The position numbers and the translations under genes are program-made. A stretch of DNA of 64,000 nucleotides from Bacteroidaceae bacterium (GTDB lineage Bacteria; Bacteroidota; Bacteroidia; Bacteroidales; Bacteroidaceae): assembly GCA_017522915.1 (NCBI GenBank), contig JAFWXX010000005.1:83992-147991 (forward strand), given 5' to 3'. Below the pieces are notes generated by a model. That model ran no database searches, had not been told where the DNA came from, and was given only the letters and a program-made list of their open reading frames with translations. Below, piece after piece: positions 42,757 to 50,413 of the stretch. Positions within the stretch are counted from its first letter, which is position 1, and every line of letters starts with the position of its first letter.

Positions 42757-42782
42757 TTTTCTCGCAGCGCGCTGCGAGAAAA
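42757..42782. repeat. Perfect palindrome with T-run first and A-run last
   Basis: 13-bp arms (42757-42769 with 42770-42782). Its polarity (T-tract before, A-tract after) is the reverse of the other terminators in this window, so it is not called a terminator. Confidence 0.6.
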
Positions 42783-42790
42783 GCTCGGCT

Positions 42791-42905
42791 ATATTTCAAA
42801 GATGTTCAAATACGAGTGAAAAGCAAAGCTTGATTTGGCTTTTTGCAACGAACCAAGAACATCTTCGCCAAAGGCAAAGATACTAAATTGAAAGCAAATC
42901 ACAAC
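42791..42905. repeat. 115-bp direct repeat, copy 2
   Basis: Second copy of the repeat at 40873-40987 (114 of 115 bases identical), 17 bp from the mutS2 stop. Its minus strand carries TTG (42904-42902) and TATCTTTG (42882-42875) spaced by 19 bp, so it may act as a promoter reading toward the ATPase gene. Confidence 0.95.
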
Positions 42906-42922
42906 TTAGCAGGCAATAACAA

Positions 42923-45442
42923 TCACTCCAGTTCTACGATGGTGATACCGGCACCGCCGAACTGTACATGTTCGTCGTGGAAATGCTTTACAAAAGGCAA
43001 GGTACTGAGATACTGTCGTACCATTGTACGCAGTATGCCGTTGCCTGTACCGTGCAGAATACGAAGCTGATGCACATTGCACACTACTGCATCATCTACA
43101 AAATAGCTTATGGCCTGCACGGCCTCCTCGCCACGCATGCCGCGTATATCGATATCGGATTTGAACTCAAGTCTCTTGCGGTGAAGCTGTTCCTGCGTCT
43201 CAGAGGTGAGGAAAGAGACCTTGCGTACCTCTTCCTTCGGTGCCTCGCAAGGCTGCAGTCTCTCGACCGACACGGTCGATTTTATTGCACCGAAGCGAAC
43301 TACCGCACCGGATTTGTTCACCGACATGACCTCTCCTACTGCCTGCTGCCCCATGAGACGTACATGCATGCCCGGTTCTATCTTGTGAAGAACCGGTTTG
43401 CAGCCCGATTGCTCGCCTTGCTTGCCCTGCAGCTGAGTACCTTTATCCTTCTTGCCGTTCTTCTTGCGCTCCTGGCGCGCAAGAATCTTTGCCATTTCGC
43501 GGTCAGCCTGCATCTGCTGCTTCTGCTTTGCAATCTCTTCGAGCTGTTTGCTGAAATCGCTCAGTTCCTGACGTGCCTGACGGGTACGCTCCTTTTCGGC
43601 CTTGGCCTCTACAATAGTGCGTATAGTGTTCTCTATCTTAGCATTGGCATCGCGCAACAGGCGTTCGGCCTCTTCACGTGCATCTTTCAGAATCTGTTTA
43701 CGGCTCTTCTTAAGTTCATCGGTCGATTCCTGCACCTTGCCCAACATCTCGTCGAGCTCCTTCTCCTTCTGATGCACATTCTTGCGTTTGCTCTCCCAAT
43801 AGCGTTTGTCACGCACAATATCCTGAAGGTATTTGTCCGACTGTATATAGTCGCTTCCCACTATCTGCGATGCATCGCTTATAACCTCTTCGGGAAGGCC
43901 TATCTTACGTGCTATCTCCACCGCAAAAGATGAACCGGGGTTGCCTATCTGCAACTGGAAGAGAGGACGCATCTCGCCTCTATCGTATAGCATTGCGCCG
44001 TTTACAATACCCGGAGTGGAATCGGCAAAATGCTTGAGATTCTGGTAATGTGTGGTTATTATGCCGAACGAACCGCGCTCGTTGAAACGCTTCAGCAAAG
44101 CCTCGGCTATCGCCGCACCTATCAGCGGCTCTGTACCGCCGCCGAACTCGTCTATGAGAATGAGCGATTTACCGTCGCAGTTCCTTAGAGTGTGCTTCAT
44201 GTTGAGCAGATGGCTTGAATAGGTACTCAAGTCATCCTCTATGCTCTGCTGGTCGCCGATATCTATGAAAAGGCTCTTGAATATGCCGGCACGGCTACGT
44301 TCATGCACCGGAATGAGCAGACCGCACTGCAGCATGTATTGCAGAAGGCCGGCTGTCTTGAGACAGACCGACTTTCCGCCGGCATTAGGGCCGGAGATAA
44401 GCAGTATGCGACGCTCACCGTCAAGTTCAATGTCGAGTGGCGACATACGCCGCCCGTGCTTGCGCAACGAAAGTTCAAGAAGAGGATGATATGCTGTGCC
44501 CCAGTCCATCATAGGACGGTCGAGCAACGAAGGCTTAACAGCATTGATATGCACTGCGAATTCAGCCTTTGCACGGATGAAGTCCATTTCGCCCATAAAG
44601 TCATACGACAGCAGCAGCTGAGGAACAAGGGGCCTGAGTTCGGCCGAGAAAGCCGACAATATCGCTATTATCTCGCGTTTCTCCTCTGCCTCAAGCTCAC
44701 GTATGCGGTTATTGGCCTCAACGACCTCTGCCGGCTCTATGAAGACAGTCTTTCCGCTTGCCGATTCATCGTGTACGATACCGCCCATCTTGCGTTTGAG
44801 AGCAGGGGCTACAGGAATCACCAGACGGCCGTCACGCATGGTAGGAGCGGCATCCTTCTCCACAAGGCCATCGGCCTGGGCACGGCGCAGAATACTGTTC
44901 AATGTTCGTGAAATGCTGCCTGAGGTGCGTACAAGTTCGCCACGTATCCGCGCCAATGCAGGAGATGCGCTGTCCTTTACTGCACCGAACTTGTCAATGA
45001 TTGCGTCGATGCCTCTTATTATTGCAGGAAAGGCCTCCACTTCGCCTGCAAGAGCGCGCAAGGAGGGATATAGCGGATTATCCTCGCCATCGGCCGAGTC
45101 ACCGCCTTGCTTATGCAGGATTGAGAGTATGCGCCCGATGGTATCGAGCGAACGGCGCAGCGAGAAGAGTTCCTCTGCACCCATGTACATACCTTCGATG
45201 CGTATGCGCTGCAACGGCTCACGTACATCGTAATAGGAGTCTGTAGGAAAGTTGCCTTCGACCTGCATCATGAGCATGAACTCGACAACCTCGTTCAGAC
45301 GTGTGTCAATGGCATCATAATCGGTAAGGAAGTGCATTTCATCGACACGTTCCCTGCCGAGCCGGCACAAGCACTGCTCCTTGAGCATCCGGCGTATTGC
45401 ATCAAACTCTATTCTCGTTTCAAAATTCTGCGGATATATCAT
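42923..45442 (-). CDS. mutS2: Endonuclease MutS2
   Basis: 839 residues. It lacks the mismatch-recognition domain of MutS and begins with the core/lever region (TRIEFDAIRRMLKEQCLCRLGRERVDEM). The ATPase domain has LISGPNAGGKSVCLKTAGLLQ (Walker A) and SLILIDEFGGGTEPLIGAAIAEALL (Walker B and signature), followed by a long coiled coil (about 515-640). The C-terminal Smr nuclease domain has DIRGMRGEEAVQAI and LRILHGTGNGILR. MutS2 acts on recombination intermediates and, in some bacteria, on stalled ribosomes. Monocistronic, minus strand. Confidence 0.96.
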   Translation of the reverse strand: MIYPQNFETRIEFDAIRRMLKEQCLCRLGRERVDEMHFLTDYDAIDTRLNEVVEFMLMMQVEGNFPTDSYYDVREPLQRIRIEGMYMGAEELFSLRRSLDTIGRILSILHKQGGDSADGEDNPLYPSLRALAGEVEAFPAIIRGIDAIIDKFGAVKDSASPALARIRGELVRTSGSISRTLNSILRRAQADGLVEKDAAPTMRDGRLVIPVAPALKRKMGGIVHDESASGKTVFIEPAEVVEANNRIRELEAEEKREIIAILSAFSAELRPLVPQLLLSYDFMGEMDFIRAKAEFAVHINAVKPSLLDRPMMDWGTAYHPLLELSLRKHGRRMSPLDIELDGERRILLISGPNAGGKSVCLKTAGLLQYMLQCGLLIPVHERSRAGIFKSLFIDIGDQQSIEDDLSTYSSHLLNMKHTLRNCDGKSLILIDEFGGGTEPLIGAAIAEALLKRFNERGSFGIITTHYQNLKHFADSTPGIVNGAMLYDRGEMRPLFQLQIGNPGSSFAVEIARKIGLPEEVISDASQIVGSDYIQSDKYLQDIVRDKRYWESKRKNVHQKEKELDEMLGKVQESTDELKKSRKQILKDAREEAERLLRDANAKIENTIRTIVEAKAEKERTRQARQELSDFSKQLEEIAKQKQQMQADREMAKILARQERKKNGKKDKGTQLQGKQGEQSGCKPVLHKIEPGMHVRLMGQQAVGEVMSVNKSGAVVRFGAIKSTVSVERLQPCEAPKEEVRKVSFLTSETQEQLHRKRLEFKSDIDIRGMRGEEAVQAISYFVDDAVVCNVHQLRILHGTGNGILRTMVRQYLSTLPFVKHFHDEHVQFGGAGITIVELE

Positions 45443-45656
45443 CTTTCTTGCATTTCGGAGTGCGAAGATACATCAAAAAATGTTCAACACGGCCCAACGA
45501 CGGCTGTTATTCCCGAAAAATCTGTTTTTTCGGCAGTTTCTGCTGCAATTTATTATATAAAATCATTATTTTTTGTAATTTCGTAAATTGCAAGAAAGCT
45601 CTGCATACCCACGCCAAAAAACACACGGCAAATCATTATAATAAAACTTAATAACC

Positions 45657-48600
45657 ATGACTTTTACTTTAAGCAAAATGAAATCAGCTATTCTGTTTAC
45701 CACATTGCTACTATACGCTACATCTTTACAAGTTTTTGCATCGAATGACAATAAGCAGACAACAATTCTAAAAGATGTCAAGCAAATCAATCCCACATCA
45801 GTTGAGCTGCGAATGAGTAACGGACAAACTATTACGCTCGATTTTTACGGTGAGAATATATTCCGTATGTTTCAGGACGTAAACGGAGGAATCATACGTG
45901 ACCCAAAGCCAATGACAGGATACCCCGAAGCGCGGATTCTGGTTGACAACCCACGCAAAAAGGTTGCAGAGATTACTGTAAGCGAGAATAACGACACGTA
46001 CACAATTGCCACATCAAAGATTGAAGTAAACGTATGCAAGGTTACCGGCCAAATTAAGGTAAAAAACCTTGTGACAGGGGAAATTGCTTTTGAAGAAACA
46101 GAACCGGTGCTGTTCAAGAACTCAAAGACAACAATCACCCTTAAGTGCAATGAAGGCGAATACTTTTATGGTGGAGGGGTACAGAACGGCCGTTTCTCAC
46201 ATGCGGGAAGAATCATCAAAATCGAAAACCAGAACAGTTGGACAGACGGTGGCGTAGCTTCTCCGGCCCCTTTTTTTTGGTCAACCAACGGATACGGCTT
46301 CATGTGGCACACTTTCCGAAAAGGAGAATATGACTTTGGAGCTACCGACAGTGAGAAAACAACTCTAATGCATGAAAGTGATTATCTTGATGTTTTCTTC
46401 ATGATTAGCGACAATGGGATATCACTGCTCAACGACTTCTACCAGCTGACCGGCAACCCTGTACTTATGCCTAAGTTCGGTTTCTACATGGGGCACCTCA
46501 ACGCATACAACCGTGACTTCTGGACCGAGAGCACCGACGGCAGCGGCATGCTATATGAGGACGGCAAGCGTTACAAGGAGAGCCAAACCGACAATGGAGG
46601 AACGAAGGAATCACTGAATGGCGAGAAAAACAACTACCAGTTCTCGGCGCGAGCCGCTATTGACCGTTATCTGAAACAAGACATGCCTCTTGGATGGTTC
46701 CTTCCTAACGATGGTTACGGAGCCGGCTACGGACAGGCTGAAACACTTGACGGTAATGTACAAAACCTAAAGGAGTTTGGCGACTACGCACGTGCAAACG
46801 GAGTTGAAATTGGTCTCTGGACCGAATCGAATCTTCACCCACGTGAAGGTGTAAGCGCACTTTTGCAACGAGATCTTGTAAAGGAGGTCCGCGATGCCGG
46901 CGTACGTATTCTCAAGACCGACGTAGCATGGGTAGGTGCCGGCTATTCGTTCGGTCTAAACGGAGTGACCGATGCATCCGGCATTATGACATACTACGGG
47001 AACAATGCACGTCCGTTCATCATTTCGCTCGACGGTTGGGCCGGCACACAACGTTATGCTACAATATGGAGCGGTGACCAAACCGGCGGCGAGTGGGAGT
47101 ATATACGTTTCCACATCCCTACATTTATCGGTTCCGGCCTTTCGGGACAGCCCAACATAACATCGGACGTTGATGGTATCTTCGGCGGAAAGAACATTCC
47201 AGTATTCATACGCGAATACCAGTGGAAGACCTACACACCTATGATGCTCAATATGGACGGCTGGGGCTCCAACGAGAAGTACCCGCACGCACTCGGAGAA
47301 CCAGCAACGTCAATAAACCGTACATACATGAAGATGAAGTCGGAGCTCATGCCTTATACATACAGCATCGCACGCGAAGCCGTTGACGGCAAGCCAATGA
47401 TTCGCGCAATGTTCCTTGAAGATGAGGCTAACAGCTTTACAATGAGCACTGCCACACGTTACCAGTATATGTACGGTCCTTATCTGCTTGTAGCACCGAT
47501 ATACCAGAATACAGCGATGGATGCCGAAGGCAATGATATCAGGAACAACATATATCTGCCCGAAGGCACATGGTACGACTGGTTCACAGGAGAGAAGTAC
47601 GAGGGCGGACGCATCATCAACAACTTCAACACACCGATATGGAAGCTCCCTGTATTTGTAAAGGCTGGTGCCATCATTCCAATGACCGCCCCCAACAACA
47701 ACGTAAAGGAGGTTGATAACACGATGCGCATGTACGAGCTCTATCCATCGGGTACAACATCATTCACCGAGTATGACGACGACGGTGTTACTGAACTCTA
47801 CCGCAGCGGTGAATCAACGACAACACTCATAGAACAAGTGCTTGACGACAAGGGCAACGTAACAGTTACAGTTAACCCGACAAAGGGCGGTTTCAATGGT
47901 TTCGTAAAGGAGAAAACCACAATCTTTAGAGTAAATGCCAGCGCAGCACCAAAGAAGGTTGCCGTAAAGATTGGCAAGAAGAGCGTAAAACTTGTACAGA
48001 CCGCGTCACTCGAAGAATTCAACAAGAGCGAGAATGTATGGTTCTACGACGCACAGCCAAACCTCAACCGTTTCGCAACAAAGGGAAGCGAGTTCGAGAA
48101 GACCGAGATTATAAAAAACCCTGTAATATTGGTAAAGCTCGCAAAGAACGATGTGACAACCGATGCCATGACACTCTCTATTGCCGGCTACACATTCAAC
48201 ATAAACAGCAGTCTGCTTGCAAACGAAGGCACACTTGAAACTCCAAAAGCTATTATATCAGACGAGAAATGCCAGGCATACACTATTACACCTTCATGGG
48301 AGAAGGTCGCAAATGCCGATTATTACGAAATAAAGTTCCAGGACCGTATTTACAGCACAATCAAAGATACAAGCCTGCTGTTTGAAGATCTTGCTCCTGT
48401 AACAGACTATACATTTGCTGTACGCGCTGTAAACAAGGAAGGTGCATCTGATTGGACAGAAGTAAAGGCAACAACAAAGAGCAATCCTCTTGAGTGGGCA
48501 CTCACAGGAGTAACGGCTATAACAAGTTGTGCCAACCAGGGTGGACAGGGTACAGACAAACTATTTGACTTCGACGAAAGCAATACATGGCACACCGCAT

Positions 48601-49505
48601 GGAATGCTTCGGCAGTTCCTTTCGAAATGGTTATAGACCTGAACGGCATGTCAACACTTGACAAACTGCACTACATATGCCGCGAGGACGGCGGAAACGG
48701 CACTATTACCAAGGCCGCTTTCAGCTACAGTACCAACAAGGAGAAATGGAGCGACCCTGTAGATGTAGAATGGACACGTAATGGCGAGATGAAAACATTC
48801 GTATTCGTGGGAAACCCTAAAGCACGTTACATAAAGATGAGCGTAACTGAAGGTGTAGGCAACTTCGGTTCCGGACGCGAGATGTACATCTTTAAGGTTC
48901 CAGGTAGCGAAACTTATTTGTCGGGTGATATCAATAAGGACAAGAAGGTTGACGAAAACGACCTTACATCATACCTCAATTACACAGGCTTACGCAAGAG
49001 TGACAGCGATTTTGAATACGTAAGCATTGGTGACATTAACGAAAACGGGCTTATTGATGCTTACGACATATCAGTTGCAGCAACGCGCGTTGGCGACGGT
49101 GTTTATGAGAAGAGCGAAAATACCATTGCCGGCAGCATAGCCATAGAATCCGATAAGAAAGCATATAGAACAGGAGAAGAGATTGTTATCACAATCAAGG
49201 GTACAGGTCTCGCAAACGTAAACGCATTCAGCCTTGCACTCCCATACGATGCAAATGAATATGAGTTTGTAGCTATTGAAGCACTCAACACCGGAAACAT
49301 GAAGAACTACAGCAAAAACCGCATGCATGGCGATGGCAAGACTGTTGTTTACCCGACATTTGTAAATGAAGGTAATCAACCTACAATAAACGGCGATATC
49401 GAGCTTGTAAAGGTTATATTCAAAGCTAAGAAGAACGTGAAGTTCGATATAAACAACCATAACGGCATAATGGTTGACAAGTTACTGAATACAATAAAAT
49501 TCTGA
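45657..49505 (+). CDS. Secreted GH31-family alpha-glycosidase with FN3, discoidin, dockerin-like and cohesin-like domains
   Basis: 1282 residues with a signal peptide (about 1-29). A GH31 N-terminal region is followed by the catalytic barrel (about 255-690), with nucleophile Asp422 in LKTDVAW and acid/base Asp474 in WSGDQTGG. Further regions are FN3-like at about 865-945, a discoidin/F5-8 (CBM32-like) domain at about 945-1085, dockerin-like Asp-rich repeats at about 1088-1145 (GDINKDKKVDENDL and GDINENGLIDAYDI), and a cohesin-like domain at about 1160-1282. It releases alpha-linked sugars. The KTDVAWVGAGYSFG pattern and added CBM32 raise the chance that it acts on alpha-GalNAc of host glycans, as some GH31 enzymes do; this is an inference. 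A second ATG at 45678 is possible. Confidence 0.88.
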   Translation: MTFTLSKMKSAILFTTLLLYATSLQVFASNDNKQTTILKDVKQINPTSVELRMSNGQTITLDFYGENIFRMFQDVNGGIIRDPKPMTGYPEARILVDNPRKKVAEITVSENNDTYTIATSKIEVNVCKVTGQIKVKNLVTGEIAFEETEPVLFKNSKTTITLKCNEGEYFYGGGVQNGRFSHAGRIIKIENQNSWTDGGVASPAPFFWSTNGYGFMWHTFRKGEYDFGATDSEKTTLMHESDYLDVFFMISDNGISLLNDFYQLTGNPVLMPKFGFYMGHLNAYNRDFWTESTDGSGMLYEDGKRYKESQTDNGGTKESLNGEKNNYQFSARAAIDRYLKQDMPLGWFLPNDGYGAGYGQAETLDGNVQNLKEFGDYARANGVEIGLWTESNLHPREGVSALLQRDLVKEVRDAGVRILKTDVAWVGAGYSFGLNGVTDASGIMTYYGNNARPFIISLDGWAGTQRYATIWSGDQTGGEWEYIRFHIPTFIGSGLSGQPNITSDVDGIFGGKNIPVFIREYQWKTYTPMMLNMDGWGSNEKYPHALGEPATSINRTYMKMKSELMPYTYSIAREAVDGKPMIRAMFLEDEANSFTMSTATRYQYMYGPYLLVAPIYQNTAMDAEGNDIRNNIYLPEGTWYDWFTGEKYEGGRIINNFNTPIWKLPVFVKAGAIIPMTAPNNNVKEVDNTMRMYELYPSGTTSFTEYDDDGVTELYRSGESTTTLIEQVLDDKGNVTVTVNPTKGGFNGFVKEKTTIFRVNASAAPKKVAVKIGKKSVKLVQTASLEEFNKSENVWFYDAQPNLNRFATKGSEFEKTEIIKNPVILVKLAKNDVTTDAMTLSIAGYTFNINSSLLANEGTLETPKAIISDEKCQAYTITPSWEKVANADYYEIKFQDRIYSTIKDTSLLFEDLAPVTDYTFAVRAVNKEGASDWTEVKATTKSNPLEWALTGVTAITSCANQGGQGTDKLFDFDESNTWHTAWNASAVPFEMVIDLNGMSTLDKLHYICREDGGNGTITKAAFSYSTNKEKWSDPVDVEWTRNGEMKTFVFVGNPKARYIKMSVTEGVGNFGSGREMYIFKVPGSETYLSGDINKDKKVDENDLTSYLNYTGLRKSDSDFEYVSIGDINENGLIDAYDISVAATRVGDGVYEKSENTIAGSIAIESDKKAYRTGEEIVITIKGTGLANVNAFSLALPYDANEYEFVAIEALNTGNMKNYSKNRMHGDGKTVVYPTFVNEGNQPTINGDIELVKVIFKAKKNVKFDINNHNGIMVDKLLNTIKF

Positions 49506-49527
49506 CAAGAACGAATCACACTACCAT

Positions 49528-49564
49528 AAAATTTGAGGCAGGCTTTGAGCCTGCCTCAAATTTT
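49528..49564. terminator. Terminator after the GH31 gene
   Basis: Perfect 16-bp stem (49528-49543 with 49549-49564), 5-nt loop, A-rich start and T-rich end, 23 bp after the stop. Confidence 0.92.
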
Positions 49565-49620
49565 GTTCTACACAGTAATATTTCTGCCGCTACAATCGGT
49601 AATATTCTGATAGAAATCAC

Positions 49621-49628
49621 TATCTTCG
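49621..49628 (+). promoter_or_regulatory. Possible -7 box of the hydrolase-MurF-Ddl cluster
   Basis: TATCTTCG, one base off TAnnTTTG, 21 bp before the ATG at 49649. The same variant occurs ahead of tRNA-Arg and yraN, so it may be an accepted form. Confidence 0.4.
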
Positions 49629-49648
49629 CAAGAAATTACATTTCGACA

Positions 49649-50407
49649 ATGACATTCCGTTACGACAATATCGACATAAACATAAACGTAGCCGGAGAGG
49701 GAGAGCCAATTCTGCTTCTTCATGGCTGGGGCTGCACCGGAGAGATATTCAAGGATATCCGGGCCGTGCTTGCCACAGCATACAGGACATACAGCTTCGA
49801 TTTCCCAGGCTTCGGTGCTTCGGGAGAACCGTCAGAGGTCTGGGGCGTAGAGGAATACACACGCATGGTCGAGGCTTTCGTAAAGGAGAACGGCATCGAA
49901 AGACCGGCACTCATGGGACACTCTTTCGGAGGCAGGGTAAGCATCGTCTTCGCTTCGCGCAACGATGTGAGCCGCGTAGTTCTTGTCGATGCAGCCGGAA
50001 TAAAGCCCAAGCGACCTTTCGGGTACTATTGGAAGGTATATACGTTCAAGGCTATGAAATGGCTCTGCAACACATTCCTGCCAAAGGCCAAGGCACAGGC
50101 TATAATAGAGAAACGCCGCAAAGGAGCCGGCTCAAGCGACTACAGCAACGCATCGCCGATGATGCGTGCGATACTGTCAAAGGTTGTGAACGAAGACCTC
50201 AAGCACCTTATGCCCAAGATAAAGGCTCCTGTCCTTCTATTCTGGGGCAACATGGACACGGCAACTCCGTTGAGCGATGCCAAGACAATGGAGAAACTTA
50301 TACCCGATGCCGGGCTTGTAGTAGCACACGGAACCGGACATTTCTCGTTCCTTGAAAGCCCAGGGCTGTTCACTGCCGTAATAAAGAACTTTTTCAACAT
50401 TAAATAA
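49649..50407 (+). CDS. Alpha/beta hydrolase, first gene of the MurF-like/Ddl cluster
   Basis: 252-residue cytosolic alpha/beta-hydrolase. The oxyanion stretch is ILLLHGWGCTGEIF and the nucleophile elbow is GHSFGGRVS (Ser at about 92). The acid is probably in LLFWGNMDTATPL, and the His is in AHGTGHFSFLESP. It resembles esterases/peptidases of the RsbQ or MhpC type. The next gene begins 6 bp after its stop, so it is co-transcribed with a membrane MurF-like ligase. This context suggests it trims or hydrolyses a peptidoglycan-related or peptide product; the substrate is unknown. Confidence 0.82.
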   Translation: MTFRYDNIDININVAGEGEPILLLHGWGCTGEIFKDIRAVLATAYRTYSFDFPGFGASGEPSEVWGVEEYTRMVEAFVKENGIERPALMGHSFGGRVSIVFASRNDVSRVVLVDAAGIKPKRPFGYYWKVYTFKAMKWLCNTFLPKAKAQAIIEKRRKGAGSSDYSNASPMMRAILSKVVNEDLKHLMPKIKAPVLLFWGNMDTATPLSDAKTMEKLIPDAGLVVAHGTGHFSFLESPGLFTAVIKNFFNIK

Positions 50408-50413
50408 CAGAAT

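Larger units (their letters stand above)
42441..42922. other. Gene-free segment between the ATPase gene and mutS2
   Basis: Contains the ATPase promoter (42468-42499), two AT-rich copies of a CAAAAATCCAAAGAAAT-type motif (about 42518 and 42550), a phased array of GTTTACA sites (42614-42726), an inverted-polarity palindrome (42757-42782) and repeat copy 2 (42791-42905). No gene is supported. Confidence 0.75.

Noticed and set aside
42757..42782. Terminator of mutS2
   Set aside because: The palindrome has T-run first and A-run last, opposite to a rho-independent terminator on either strand, and lies beyond the 115-bp repeat.
42968..43933. Plus-strand open frame of 321 codons opposite mutS2
   Set aside because: The translation is leucine-rich antisense of the coiled coil and Smr region of MutS2 and has no family match.
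45443..45656. Regulatory element or small gene between mutS2 and the GH31 gene
   Set aside because: AT-rich, with only a weak TAATTTCG candidate box and no hairpin or convincing frame; nothing to report.
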